Origin: Thioclava sp. SK-1
Lineage (GTDB): Bacteria > Pseudomonadota > Alphaproteobacteria > Rhodobacterales > Rhodobacteraceae
NCBI RefSeq assembly: GCF_001705665.1
Contig: NZ_MDHA01000026.1
Location: forward strand, 62,001 to 126,000
DNA length: 64,000 nucleotides
Reading direction: 5' to 3'
Shown here: one piece after another, positions 1-8,526 of the stretch
Position numbering within the stretch: the first letter of the stretch is position 1
Layout: every line of letters starts with the position of its first letter
Translations under genes and position numbers: made by a program
The notes under the pieces: model-generated
Database searches by the model: none
What the model was told of the DNA's origin: nothing
What the model saw: the letters and a program-made list of their open reading frames with translations, nothing else

Positions 1-177
1 GTACGTTCCTGGGCGGCGGAAACCGCGAAGACCGGGCCAGAGGTGATTGTGGCCCAGCCTGAGCCGATGCCGACGGCACTGCGCGCAAGGTTTTTCCCGG
101 GCGAGGATCGTGCCCCGCTATCTGATATCCGCACACAGGCCGCGCAGATCATTGAGGCGCATCGCTTATACCCATAA
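1..177 (+). CDS. C-terminal 58 residues of an unidentified protein (5' end outside window)
   Basis: Reading frame 1 is open from the first base of the window to a TAA at 175-177 and gives 58 residues ending in IIEAHRLYP. Composition and codon choice match the neighbouring genes, so I take it as a real gene tail. I do not recognise the family: the fragment contains a PEPMPTALRARFFPG stretch but no motif I can assign. A terminator-like hairpin follows at 268-288. The function is unknown. Confidence 0.6.
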   Translation, partial: VRSWAAETAKTGPEVIVAQPEPMPTALRARFFPGEDRAPLSDIRTQAAQIIEAHRLYP

Positions 178-267
178 GCTAGGCACCAGTGCGAGACGAT
201 GTCATCCGTTGGGTTAAACCTATTGTAGGCGTCGCATACCTGCGTGAAAACCAATGAATTCAGGCCA

Positions 268-288
268 AAAGCCCCGTTTCGGAGCTTT
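268..288 (+). terminator. Probable intrinsic terminator after the partial first gene
   Basis: AAAGCCCCG-TTT-CGGAGCTTT forms a stem of nine positions with one C-A mismatch and is followed by a T-containing tract. An outer AAACCAA (248-254) / TTGGTTT (291-297) pairing can extend it. It lies between the tail of the first gene and surE, as expected for a terminator. This is a structural inference only. Confidence 0.5.
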
Positions 289-423
289 CTTTGGTTTACG
301 TCGAAAAAAACTTCGGTGATAAAGGGAGGGTATTGGACAATGCCGATGTGCCCGTCGAAATTTTGAATATAGACGCAATAATTTTGCCGCAAAACAAGCA
401 ATAACAAGAGGTTAGCCAGCAAA

Positions 424-1209
424 ATGCGCATTCTCATCACAAATGACGACGGGATCAACGCACCAGGGCTTGAGGTGCTTTTGCATATTGCGCAATCGCT
501 GGCTGGGCCTGAGGGGGAAGTTTGGACCGTCGCGCCGGCGTTTGAACAATCGGGGGTGGGCCATTGTATCAGCTATGCACGCCCCTTTATGATCGCCAAG
601 TTGGGTCCAAACCGCTATGCGGCGGAAGGTAGTCCGGCGGATTGCGTTTTGGCGGGCTTGTATGAGGTGTTGCAAGATACGCGGCCGGATCTGATATTAT
701 CTGGTGTCAACAGCGGGAATAATTCTGCAGAAAATGCATTATATTCTGGCACCTTAGGTGGCGCAATGGAAGCTGCACTGCAAGGGATCCCGGCCATCGG
801 GTTAAGCCAGTTCAAAGGACCAAAGACCGCTGCCTTGGATGATCCTTTTGAGGCAGCGCGCGTGCACGGCCCTGATCTGGTTCGCAAGTTGTGGGAAAAC
901 GGGATTTGGGATGATGGCGCCTATCGGGTGTTTTATTCGATCAACTTTCCGCCGGTCGGCGCCGCCGATGTCAAAGGCACGAAAGTGGCCGCGCAAGGCT
1001 ATCGCAGTGACAGTTTCTTTTCCGTCAGCCCCGCCAAAGCGCCAAATGGTCGCACCTTCCTTTGGGTGAAGGGCGGGCCGCAGCATACCCCTACACAGCC
1101 GGGCACAGATGCTGCGCTGAACCTTGAAGGTTATATTTCTGTGACGCCGATGCGGGCGGATTTAACGGCTTATGATGTTTTGGCCGATCTGGAGGCACGT
1201 CTGGCATGA
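424..1209 (+). CDS. surE: 5'/3'-nucleotidase SurE
   Basis: SurE is a metal-dependent phosphatase that removes phosphate from nucleoside 5'- and 3'-monophosphates and is linked to stationary-phase survival. The 261-residue protein starts [10 protein letters not shown], carrying the metal-binding DD pair (residues 8-9), and contains the [18 protein letters not shown] segment typical of the active site. Its length fits the family. An AAGAGG at 406-411 supports the ATG at 424. The stop overlaps the pcm start (ATGA at 1206-1209), so the two are translationally coupled; surE-pcm pairing is widespread in Proteobacteria. Confidence 0.97.
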   Translation: MRILITNDDGINAPGLEVLLHIAQSLAGPEGEVWTVAPAFEQSGVGHCISYARPFMIAKLGPNRYAAEGSPADCVLAGLYEVLQDTRPDLILSGVNSGNNSAENALYSGTLGGAMEAALQGIPAIGLSQFKGPKTAALDDPFEAARVHGPDLVRKLWENGIWDDGAYRVFYSINFPPVGAADVKGTKVAAQGYRSDSFFSVSPAKAPNGRTFLWVKGGPQHTPTQPGTDAALNLEGYISVTPMRADLTAYDVLADLEARLA

Positions 1210-1877
1210 CCATGACCCCCGGCCCGGACGATCCCAGTGGCAGTGAAGCCGAGCGCAAGATGCGGTTCTTATTCCAGCTCCGCTCTAAGGGTGTGACGGA
1301 TGACCGCGTTTTGCATGCGATGGAACGTATTGATCGCGGGCCGTTCGTGAAAGGGATTTTCGCCGCACGGGCCTATGACGATATGCCGCTGCCTATTGCC
1401 TGTGGGCAGACCATCTCTCAGCCGTCCATCGTCGCGATGATGACACAGGCCCTGGAGATCGGGCCGCGGGATACCGTGTTGGAGGTCGGCACAGGCTCTG
1501 GTTATCAGGCGGCGATTCTGGCAGTTTTGGCGCGGCGGGTCTACACGGTGGATCGCCATCGGCGCCTTGTCCGGGAGGCAGAGACGTTGTTTTCTCATTT
1601 GGATCTGCCCAATATCGTGGCATTGACAGGCGACGGATCATTTGGTCTGCCGGAACAGGCCCCGTTTGATAGAATTATCGTGACCGCCGCTGCCGAAGAC
1701 CCCCCCGGCCCGCTATTGTCGCAGTTGAAACCGGGCGGTATCATGGTGTTGCCGGTCGGTCAGTCTGACACGGTGCAAAGCCTGATCCGCGTCCGGCGGC
1801 TGGAGACAGGGTTTGATTATGAAGAATTGCGCCCGGTGCGGTTCGTGCCGCTGGTCGAAGGACTGGCGACGGATTGA
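1206..1877 (+). CDS. pcm: Protein-L-isoaspartate O-methyltransferase
   Basis: Pcm transfers a methyl group from SAM to isoaspartyl residues in aged proteins, starting their repair. The 223-residue sequence has an N-terminal helical region, the substrate-loop segment [18 protein letters not shown], and the SAM-binding motif [15 protein letters not shown]. Size and motif order are standard. It overlaps surE by four bases and is followed about 100 bp later by a LysM lipoprotein gene, a neighbourhood (surE-pcm-nlpD) seen across Proteobacteria. Confidence 0.97.
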   Translation: MTMTPGPDDPSGSEAERKMRFLFQLRSKGVTDDRVLHAMERIDRGPFVKGIFAARAYDDMPLPIACGQTISQPSIVAMMTQALEIGPRDTVLEVGTGSGYQAAILAVLARRVYTVDRHRRLVREAETLFSHLDLPNIVALTGDGSFGLPEQAPFDRIIVTAAAEDPPGPLLSQLKPGGIMVLPVGQSDTVQSLIRVRRLETGFDYEELRPVRFVPLVEGLATD

Positions 1878-1973
1878 CCGAATGCCCCAAATGTGGCGAT
1901 GATGGTCACGCGACCTGATCCCGGCCCAACAGGTCCCCAAACGGACCGAGACGATGACAAGGACGATGAGCCG

Positions 1974-3188
1974 ATGACCCCCCTTTCCCAGAACCGCAGC
2001 AGATTGCGCCCGATGCTGATTGCCGGAACGGCGTTGATCGCCCTGACGGCCTGTGATCCCAACGGAAATTTTGACCCCGACCTGCGTAAATTTGGCAAAA
2101 GCGGGTTTGACACGTCAGATGCGGCGCTGCAAGCCACTGCCAACCGCCCCAGTGCGGATGGGCGCGGCATCATTTCCTATCCGAATTATCAGGTTGTGGT
2201 GGCCCGCCGCGGCGACACCGCCGTCACTGTCGCGCAGCGCATCGGCATGGATAGCGGAGAGCTTGCGCGTTTTAACGCCGTGGAGCCAAACGCAGTGCTG
2301 AACGCGGGCGCTGTTCTGGCGTTGCCGGGTCGGGTTGCCGAACCTGCCGGGGCGTCAGGCAATGGATCAACCATAGACATTACCACACTGGCCTCGAATG
2401 CGCTGGATCGGGCGGATGCCACATCCCCGGGGGTGCAAACCGCGCCATTGGCGCCACAAGCCACCCGTCCCGCAGCCCCGGTTGCGGGTGCACCGACTGG
2501 GCCAGAGCCTGTGCGCCACAAAGTGGCGCGGGGGGAAACAGCCTATTCCATCGCCCGGTATTACAATGTCTCAGTGCGGTCTGTGGCGGAATGGAACGGC
2601 CTGCCGTCAGATATGAGCGTGCGAGAAGGCCAGTTCCTGATGATCCCAACTGCAGCCGGCGGGACACCCGCCGCCGCGCCAGCCTCCACCGGAACAGTGC
2701 CCGGTCAGGGCAGCCCGACGCCCACGCCGCCTTCTGCCGCGATGCCATTGCCGACCGAAACGACCTTGCCTGCCTCAGCGCCTGTCGATACCAGCCCGGC
2801 ACCGGATCTTAGCAAATCGCGCAGCAAAGCGTCGGATACTACGCAGCTGCAAATGCCGGTAAATGGGGCGATCATCCGCCCCTATGTGAAGAAGAAAAAC
2901 GACGGGATCGACATTGCCGCCGCGCCGGGCACAGCCGTGAAGGCCGCGGATGCGGGGACGGTGGCCGCGATCACCAAAGACACCGAACAGGTTCCGATCC
3001 TTGTGTTGCGCCATGACAATGGCCTTTTGACCGTCTATGCCAATATTGATGCGATCACCGTATCCAAAGGGGCCAGTGTCAGCCGTGGCCAAACCATCGC
3101 CAAAGTGCGCGCGGGTGATCCCGGCTATGTGCATTTTGAGGTCCGGCAAGGCTATGACAGCGTCGATCCGATGCCCTATCTGGAATAA
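1974..3188 (+). CDS. LysM/LytM (M23-like) lipoprotein, NlpD-type cell-division amidase activator
   Basis: The 404-residue protein has a lipoprotein signal ending in the lipobox LTAC, two LysM peptidoglycan-binding modules (YQVVVARRGD... and VRHKVARGET...), a Pro/Ala-rich linker and a C-terminal LytM domain. I chose the ATG at 1974, preceded by AAGGA at 1959-1963, because it puts the lipobox about 28 residues from the start; an ATG at 1893 would add an improbable charged extension. The LytM domain lacks the usual first zinc ligand (NDGIDI) and has YANI where catalytic enzymes have YAHL, though VHFEVR is kept. It probably activates amidases rather than cutting wall itself, as NlpD and EnvC do. 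Confidence 0.9.
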   Translation: MTPLSQNRSRLRPMLIAGTALIALTACDPNGNFDPDLRKFGKSGFDTSDAALQATANRPSADGRGIISYPNYQVVVARRGDTAVTVAQRIGMDSGELARFNAVEPNAVLNAGAVLALPGRVAEPAGASGNGSTIDITTLASNALDRADATSPGVQTAPLAPQATRPAAPVAGAPTGPEPVRHKVARGETAYSIARYYNVSVRSVAEWNGLPSDMSVREGQFLMIPTAAGGTPAAAPASTGTVPGQGSPTPTPPSAAMPLPTETTLPASAPVDTSPAPDLSKSRSKASDTTQLQMPVNGAIIRPYVKKKNDGIDIAAAPGTAVKAADAGTVAAITKDTEQVPILVLRHDNGLLTVYANIDAITVSKGASVSRGQTIAKVRAGDPGYVHFEVRQGYDSVDPMPYLE

Positions 3189-3373
3189 TCACCCCGCCAC
3201 GGGCGGTGCCTTCTGACGGTGCCGTCCCTGATGTAGTTCTGTGCAATGATGCCGATGTTCATCATGAATTTCGGCCCATTGTCATTTCTGACCTCTATTT
3301 ATCTAATGCCATCTGAAGAGTAGTCGCAGTTACGACGCGCTTGGCAGAAACGATTTTGACGGAGGCAGGAACA

Positions 3374-4111
3374 ATGAGCAGTGCACAGAAAACGGCGCTT
3401 GTCACAGGTGGGTCCCGGGGGATCGGGGCCGCGATCAGCACGCGCTTGGCCGCTGATGGGTTTTCGGTCGTGGTCAATTATGCCGGCAACGCCCAAGCGG
3501 CCCAGAGCTTGGTCGACACGATCACCCAAAATGGCGGACAGGCCATCGCGGTGCAGGCCGATGTGGCGGATCCTGTGCAGGTCGCAGCCCTGTTTGAACA
3601 GGCACAGACAGCATTTGGCGTACCCAATGTTGTGGTGAACTCTGCCGGGGTCTTAAAGATGCAACCCGTGGCCGAAGTCGATGACGCCACATTCGATCAA
3701 ATGGTGGCGGTGAATTTTAAAGGCACATTCAACACCCTACGCGAAGCCGCGCGGCAGATGCCAGATGGGGGGCGGATCATCAATCTGTCAACCTCGGTTG
3801 TGGGGGCTAAGCTGGAACGCTATGCGATTTACACAGCAACAAAAGCGGCGGTAGAATCCATGAGCGCGATCTTGGCGAAAGAGCTGCGCGGACGCAATAT
3901 CACCGTGAACTCTGTTGCGCCCGGGCCAACAGGCACTGATCTGTTCTATGAGGGGAAATCGGATGAGTTTGTCGCCCAGCTTGCAAAAATGAACCCGCTG
4001 GAACGGATTGCCACACCTGAAGATATCGCCGGTGTTGTGTCCTTCTTGGCCGGGCCTGATGGCGGTTGGATCAATGCGCAAACGCTGCGTGCCAATGGCG
4101 GTATGGTTTGA
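3374..4111 (+). CDS. Short-chain dehydrogenase/reductase (classical SDR)
   Basis: The 245-residue protein has the NAD(P)-binding motif TGGSRGIG near the N-terminus, NSAGV, a catalytic Ser in INLSTSVV and YTATK (YxxxK). It ends with the WINAQTLRANGGMV C-terminus typical of 3-oxoacyl-ACP-reductase-like and sugar dehydrogenase-like SDRs. A strong GGAGG at 3360-3364 selects the ATG at 3374 over an in-frame ATG at 3341. The gene stands alone, with a 185-bp upstream gap and a convergent gene downstream. The substrate cannot be inferred. Confidence 0.9.
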   Translation: MSSAQKTALVTGGSRGIGAAISTRLAADGFSVVVNYAGNAQAAQSLVDTITQNGGQAIAVQADVADPVQVAALFEQAQTAFGVPNVVVNSAGVLKMQPVAEVDDATFDQMVAVNFKGTFNTLREAARQMPDGGRIINLSTSVVGAKLERYAIYTATKAAVESMSAILAKELRGRNITVNSVAPGPTGTDLFYEGKSDEFVAQLAKMNPLERIATPEDIAGVVSFLAGPDGGWINAQTLRANGGMV

Positions 4112-4121
4112 AGACGGCCGC

Positions 4122-4697
4122 TTAACGCTCTAGCACAAGTTTGCCGCGGGTCAATTCGACCCGCGCAAACCGGGTCAGATAGTCCATCCCCAAAAGGGAT
4201 CCGTTCATCTGCCCGCCATTGACCGTCGCGCGGACCTGCGTGTCATGGATCGGACCCAGATCCAATGTCTGCAACCGGATAGGCGCTGTGCGCACGGTGC
4301 CATTGGCCGTATTGGCCCGCCCCACATAGGCCAGCGCATCTGGATCAATTCCGGCACGGCGCGCGTCATCCTGACTTAGGACAATATTTGTGGCACCAGT
4401 ATCTACGACAAATCGAATTGGCACGCCATTGACCCGTGCCGACAGGTAGAAATGCCCATCTGGGCCAAGGGGAGCCTCAATTCGGCCATCGCCCATCACC
4501 GCCTGCTGCGGCAAAAGCGACCCTTTGATATCATCCCATAATCCGGCAGCCGCAATCACGCCCATGAAAATCAAGCCCCAGATCGCCAGTTGCTGCAGCC
4601 GTTTTCCCAAGTTGCGAAAATCGAACAACAGCGCGCCGCCAATCGCCAGCAGCAATAGCACCAGATAAACCAAAGACCCGAATGTATCGCCCGACAT
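4122..4697 (-). CDS. Membrane-anchored retropepsin-like aspartic protease (TIGR02281 type)
   Basis: The 191-residue protein has two N-terminal hydrophobic segments (about residues 8-25 and 36-54) and then a soluble domain with VVDTGATNIVLS, in which D99-T-G-A-T is the clan AA aspartic protease active-site signature. One such motif per chain implies a dimer, as in retropepsins. This architecture matches the alphaproteobacterial TIGR02281 family, whose physiological substrate is not settled. The domain probably faces the periplasm. It ends 10 bp from the convergent SDR gene. Confidence 0.85.
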   Translation of the reverse strand: MSGDTFGSLVYLVLLLLAIGGALLFDFRNLGKRLQQLAIWGLIFMGVIAAAGLWDDIKGSLLPQQAVMGDGRIEAPLGPDGHFYLSARVNGVPIRFVVDTGATNIVLSQDDARRAGIDPDALAYVGRANTANGTVRTAPIRLQTLDLGPIHDTQVRATVNGGQMNGSLLGMDYLTRFARVELTRGKLVLER

Positions 4698-4745
4698 GAC
4701 CGCTCCCTATGACCGGGTTGATATGGGCAGCCCTGGCCGCAATGT

Positions 4746-5378
4746 CTAGCCCATCAAGCCAGAACCGCGCAGCCCATCCAACATGAATTGAATCGCCAAT
4801 GCTGCCAGCAACATGCCCAACAAACGGGTCACAACCATGATGCCTGTCCGTCCTAGCAGCCGCTCAGTCGCGATGCCCAGAACGAACATACCCGCCACGC
4901 AGCCCAGAACCGCCACCATCACCAGATGGACCAGCGCAACATGCACCGCCCCACCATCATGGGCACCTGCCAGCAAGATCATAGAGGCCATCGCGCCCGG
5001 CCCCGCAATCAATGGTGTGGCCAACGGAAACACCGACGGATCGTCATGATCAGGATCGGAGATATGGTCCTCTCCCTGTCCCTCGCGGCGTTTGGTGCGC
5101 CGTTCAAACAGCATATCCAACGCAGTCAGAAACAGCATAACCCCACCCGCGATGCGAAACGCGGGCATGGAAATACCGATCCCCGACAAAAGCGCATCGC
5201 CAAACAACCCGAACAGCGTTAGCAACGCCCCGCCCACAACGATCGCCCGCGCGCCAATACGAACCCTTGCGCGGTTGCTCATTCCCTGCGTCATTGCCAC
5301 GAACAAGGGGGCAAGGCCAATTGGATCAATCACCACAAACAATGTCACGAATGCAGTGATATATTCAGCAGGCAGCAT
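4746..5378 (-). CDS. MarC family integral membrane protein
   Basis: The 210-residue, highly hydrophobic protein begins MLPAEYITAFVTLFVVIDPIGLAPLF, where the VIDPIG segment is typical of MarC/UPF0056 proteins, and contains about six membrane segments. An AAGGAGA a few bases upstream on the minus strand fixes the start at 5378; the open frame continues to 5618 but that extension looks non-coding. MarC proteins are inner-membrane proteins of unclear function; the old link to multiple antibiotic resistance has not held up. Confidence 0.9.
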   Translation of the reverse strand: MLPAEYITAFVTLFVVIDPIGLAPLFVAMTQGMSNRARVRIGARAIVVGGALLTLFGLFGDALLSGIGISMPAFRIAGGVMLFLTALDMLFERRTKRREGQGEDHISDPDHDDPSVFPLATPLIAGPGAMASMILLAGAHDGGAVHVALVHLVMVAVLGCVAGMFVLGIATERLLGRTGIMVVTRLLGMLLAALAIQFMLDGLRGSGLMG

Positions 5379-5677
5379 CGGGTTTTCTCCTTGATCAATT
5401 TTTAGGCTGACACAGGCGCGCTTACTTTGCCAGCCTTGAACAGCGCCTATACGGCCCAAGACTGCGCCGTATAACGCGCTTACAGGCCAGGATGAACCGG
5501 GCAAAAGTACCGTGGAGGCCGCAATAGGCGCACAACCAAGACGTGAATGACCGCCTGTTTGGTCAAAAAACCGTGCCAGAGCGGCGATTGGGGCTTTGAT
5601 TGCCGTCGTGAAATCCATAAATGTGTGTGTAACAAAGATTGCCCCGAGTACCGGGGTGCCCCCTTGGGAGACGAAAG
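5379..5677. other. Divergent promoter region between the MarC gene and tatA
   Basis: This 299-bp gap separates divergent genes and must hold both promoters. It contains an inverted repeat: TATACGGC (5448-5455) and GCCGTATA (5466-5473) with outer GCGC arms (5443-5446 and 5476-5479). CGCGCTTAC occurs twice, near 5417 and 5477. A small CCCCG/CGGGG hairpin (5642-5656) lies in the likely tatA leader. I see no gene here. Confidence 0.4.
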
Positions 5678-5890
5678 ATGCTTAATAATATCGGCCTTCC
5701 CGGCCTTCTTCTGATTGCAGTCGTCGTGCTGGTTCTGTTTGGCCGCGGCAAAATCTCCTCTTTGATGGGCGAAGTTGGCAAAGGTATCACCGCGTTCAAA
5801 AAGGGCGTGAAAGATAGCACGGAAGAAGTCGAAAACAGTGCCGATGACACGCGTTCGATCCCGGCTGAAGAGAAGAAAGACAAGGTCTGA
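5678..5890 (+). CDS. tatA: Sec-independent translocase subunit TatA
   Basis: TatA oligomerises to form the protein-conducting part of the twin-arginine translocase, which exports folded proteins. The 70-residue sequence has one N-terminal membrane helix, the [23 protein letters not shown] hinge and amphipathic helix in which FGRGK is diagnostic, and a charged tail. GGGAG upstream supports the ATG at 5678; an in-frame upstream ATG at 5639 would push the membrane helix inward. It is first in the tatA-tatB-tatC order. Confidence 0.96.
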   Translation: MLNNIGLPGLLLIAVVVLVLFGRGKISSLMGEVGKGITAFKKGVKDSTEEVENSADDTRSIPAEEKKDKV

Positions 5891-5998
5891 TCTGCGGATC
5901 TGTCTTGGCGGGGCCGATGTCCCGCATGCGGCCCGCTTTGGGATTACACCGTGATCTAAAACCGGGCCAAATACGTCTGCCGTCTCAAGAGGCTATGA

Positions 5999-6601
5999 AT
6001 GTTTGATATTGGCTGGAGCGAGCTCCTGGTGATTGGCGTGGTTGCGCTGATTGTGGTGGGGCCCAAGGATCTGCCGGGCATGTTCCGCGCATTGGGACGG
6101 TTGACCGGCAAGGCGAAATCGATGGCGCGCGAATTCTCACGCGCGATGGAAGATGCCGCAGATCAGACCGGATTGGCCGAAACAGCCAAGGATCTGAAAT
6201 CTGTGACCTCGAAGAAATCTTTGGGGCTGGACGCGTTGGAACGCGCCACCAATAAGTTTGAAAATTGGACACCAGAGATCGCAAAACCCGCCAGCGCCAC
6301 CAAGGTTACGGCCCCTGCCCCGGTTGCACAGCCTGACCCCGATGCGCCCGCCCCAGCGACCACAACCAGCCCCGCACCGGCGGAGCCGTCGATCATGCCG
6401 CCGCCTTCCCCGCCCTCGGTACCAAGCCCATCTTTGGTGAACGCCGCGATGCCTTCATCCGAAGAGATGCCCACCGCGGGTGCCTCTGCCGAGGCAAAGC
6501 AGGCCATCAAACAGGCCAAAAAGACCGATAAACCCGCCAAGGGTAAGAAAGCGCTAACAAAGAAAGCCGCGAAGAAAACCGGCCCGAAAGGTGATCTATG
6601 A
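5999..6601 (+). CDS. tatB: Sec-independent translocase subunit TatB
   Basis: TatB forms the signal-peptide receptor together with TatC. The 200-residue protein begins [26 protein letters not shown], with the WSEL and GPKDLP features of TatB, then an amphipathic helix ([19 protein letters not shown]). A long Pro/Ala-rich and then Lys-rich low-complexity tail is common in alphaproteobacterial TatB. AAGAGG precedes the ATG. The stop overlaps the tatC start (ATGA). Confidence 0.96.
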   Translation: MFDIGWSELLVIGVVALIVVGPKDLPGMFRALGRLTGKAKSMAREFSRAMEDAADQTGLAETAKDLKSVTSKKSLGLDALERATNKFENWTPEIAKPASATKVTAPAPVAQPDPDAPAPATTTSPAPAEPSIMPPPSPPSVPSPSLVNAAMPSSEEMPTAGASAEAKQAIKQAKKTDKPAKGKKALTKKAAKKTGPKGDL

Positions 6602-7446
6602 GCCACGAGGATGATGTGGACGATTCCGCAGCCCCGCTGATTGAACATCTGGCCGAGCTGCGCACACGGATCCTGTATTCGCTAGCCGCTTTTATCGTTG
6701 CGATGGTTTTGTGCTATGCGGTATGGAACCCGATCTTCAATTTTTTGACCCATCCGATCTGCGGCGCTTTGGCAGAGCGCGGGCAAAATTGCGGCTTGTA
6801 TCTGATCAAACTGCAAGAAGGCTTTTTCGTCGCGATCAATATCTCTTTCTTAGGCGGGTTCGCATTGTCCTTTCCGGTGATCGCCTATCAAATGTGGCGG
6901 TTTGTGGCACCGGGGCTGTATCGGTCGGAGAAAAGCGCGTTTTTACCGTTCCTTGTCGCATCCCCTGTCATGTTCTTTTTGGGCGCGGCCTTCGCATATT
7001 ACATCATTTTGCCGCTGGCGTTCCAATTCTTCCTGGGCTTTCAGCAAGGTGGGTTAGACGCTGAGACGGCAACCAATGAAATGGCTGCGATTGGCTTCCA
7101 AGGCTCGGTTCAGGAATATCTATCGCTGACGATCAAATTCGTTATGGCCTTTGGGATTTGTTTCCAACTGCCTGTGCTATTGTCGTTGATGGGTAAGGCC
7201 GGGCTGGTATCGGCTGCCGGGCTGGCCAATATGCGTAAATACGCCGTTGTTGCGATCTTGGTTGTGGCAGCGGTGGCCACGCCACCCGATGTGATTTCTC
7301 AGGCCATTTTGTTCGTTGTGGTCTATGGGCTGTATGAGGTCTCAATTTTTCTCGTCCGCCGGATCGAGAAAAACCGCGAGGCGCGCATGCGCGCCGATGG
7401 CACATGGGTCGATCTGGACGACGATGACGACGAGGCTGCCTCATGA
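6598..7446 (+). CDS. tatC: Sec-independent translocase subunit TatC
   Basis: TatC is the polytopic receptor that binds the twin-arginine signal. The 282-residue sequence carries the family start [15 protein letters not shown] and the [18 protein letters not shown] segment, with six predicted membrane helices. The C-terminal tail is acidic ([11 protein letters not shown]). It overlaps tatB by four bases upstream and the DUF815 ATPase by four bases downstream, so all are probably made from one transcript. A likely Tat substrate in this window is the FhuD-like protein at 42492-43370. Confidence 0.97.
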   Translation: MSHEDDVDDSAAPLIEHLAELRTRILYSLAAFIVAMVLCYAVWNPIFNFLTHPICGALAERGQNCGLYLIKLQEGFFVAINISFLGGFALSFPVIAYQMWRFVAPGLYRSEKSAFLPFLVASPVMFFLGAAFAYYIILPLAFQFFLGFQQGGLDAETATNEMAAIGFQGSVQEYLSLTIKFVMAFGICFQLPVLLSLMGKAGLVSAAGLANMRKYAVVAILVVAAVATPPDVISQAILFVVVYGLYEVSIFLVRRIEKNREARMRADGTWVDLDDDDDEAAS

Positions 7447-8282
7447 GCGACGCATTGGAGCGGATTGCACAGGCGTTGGAGCGTCTGGCCCCGGCGCCGT
7501 TGCCTGCGCCCGATTTTTCAGGGGCGACCGCCTTTGCCTGGCGTACCGGGCCTGATCGTTTGGATCCGATTATGACGGTCGCGCATGTAGATCTGACGCT
7601 ATTACTCGGGATCGACAGATCGCGCGACACGCTGATGGCCAATACGTTGCAATTTGCCAAAGGGGCTGCGGCCAATAACGCCTTGTTATGGGGCGCGCGC
7701 GGAATGGGGAAATCCAGCCTGGTGAAGGCGGCCCATGCTGCGGCCGTGCAGCAGGGATTGCCCTTGAAATTGATCGAGCTGTCACGCGATGATCTGCCCT
7801 CTGTTGGGCGTTTATTGAACCATCTGCGCGCCGCATCAAATATCCGCTTTGTGCTGTTTTGCGATGATCTGAGCTTCGATCACGATGATGCGCATTATAA
7901 ATCGCTTAAAGCCGTGTTGGATGGTGGAATCGAAGGCCGGCCGGCGAATGTCATTTTATATGCCACATCGAACCGGCGTCATCTGATGCCGCGCGACATG
8001 ATCGAAAATGAACAGTCCACCGCGATTTCTCCGGGTGAGGCGGTCGAAGAGAAAGTCTCTTTATCAGATCGCTTTGGCCTATGGCTTGGCTTTCATCCAT
8101 GTTCACAAGATGACTATCTGGCAATGGTCCACGGTTATTGTGACGCCTATGGCTTGGACATCGACACTGCACAGCTGCGTGCCGAAGCGATCGAATGGCA
8201 GGCGACACGTGGATCGCGTTCTGGTCGCGTGGCATGGCAATTTTTCGTTGATCTTGCGAGCCGGCGCGGCCTTTCGCTGTAA
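7443..8282 (+). CDS. DUF815 family AAA+ ATPase
   Basis: The 279-residue protein has Walker [10 protein letters not shown] and Walker [11 protein letters not shown], followed by a [14 protein letters not shown] sensor-1 region and [13 protein letters not shown]. This is the order found in DUF815 ATPases, which are small, widespread AAA+ proteins of unknown cellular role. The start overlaps tatC (ATGA at 7443-7446), suggesting co-translation with the Tat translocase genes. No additional domain is visible. Confidence 0.88.
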   Translation: MSDALERIAQALERLAPAPLPAPDFSGATAFAWRTGPDRLDPIMTVAHVDLTLLLGIDRSRDTLMANTLQFAKGAAANNALLWGARGMGKSSLVKAAHAAAVQQGLPLKLIELSRDDLPSVGRLLNHLRAASNIRFVLFCDDLSFDHDDAHYKSLKAVLDGGIEGRPANVILYATSNRRHLMPRDMIENEQSTAISPGEAVEEKVSLSDRFGLWLGFHPCSQDDYLAMVHGYCDAYGLDIDTAQLRAEAIEWQATRGSRSGRVAWQFFVDLASRRGLSL

Positions 8283-8334
8283 ACTGCACGAACGTGTTCT
8301 GTTGTTCGCCTGTTGAACATGGGGCGCCAAAGGA

Positions 8335-8418
8335 GGGGCTGTGCCCCGACCGCAGCCGCAGGGGCTCGATGCCCCTGAGGCTGCGATCCCCCCGGATATT
8401 TATAAGCAAGATGAAAGC
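8335..8418 (+). repeat. Intergenic hairpin-plus-tail repeat element, copy 1
   Basis: A GGGGC-TGT-GCCCC hairpin (8335-8347) is followed by a 13-bp compound stem: CGCAGCC (8351-8357) with GGCTGCG (8379-8385), enclosing AGGGGC/GCCCCT (8360-8376). After these comes a C-run and a tail beginning GGATATTTATAAGCAAG (8394-8418 in full). The tail matches 22460-22484 at 23 of 25 positions. It sits between the DUF815 ATPase and the ASKHA gene, so the hairpins may also terminate the tat operon. Confidence 0.75.
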
Positions 8419-8526
8419 TGCGGCCATTTCATCTTAAACTTGCGAATTTTGCATTTTGAATCGGGCGCAAAGGCTTTGCCTTCTGTAGTTGGGCGCGTAA
8501 ATAGAAGGCCTAATGGAGGGCGCGTA

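Noticed and set aside
8341-8526. 62-codon N-terminal extension of the ASKHA protein
   Set aside because: It would translate the repeat element; the GGAGGG-preceded ATG at 8527 begins directly at the ferredoxin domain.
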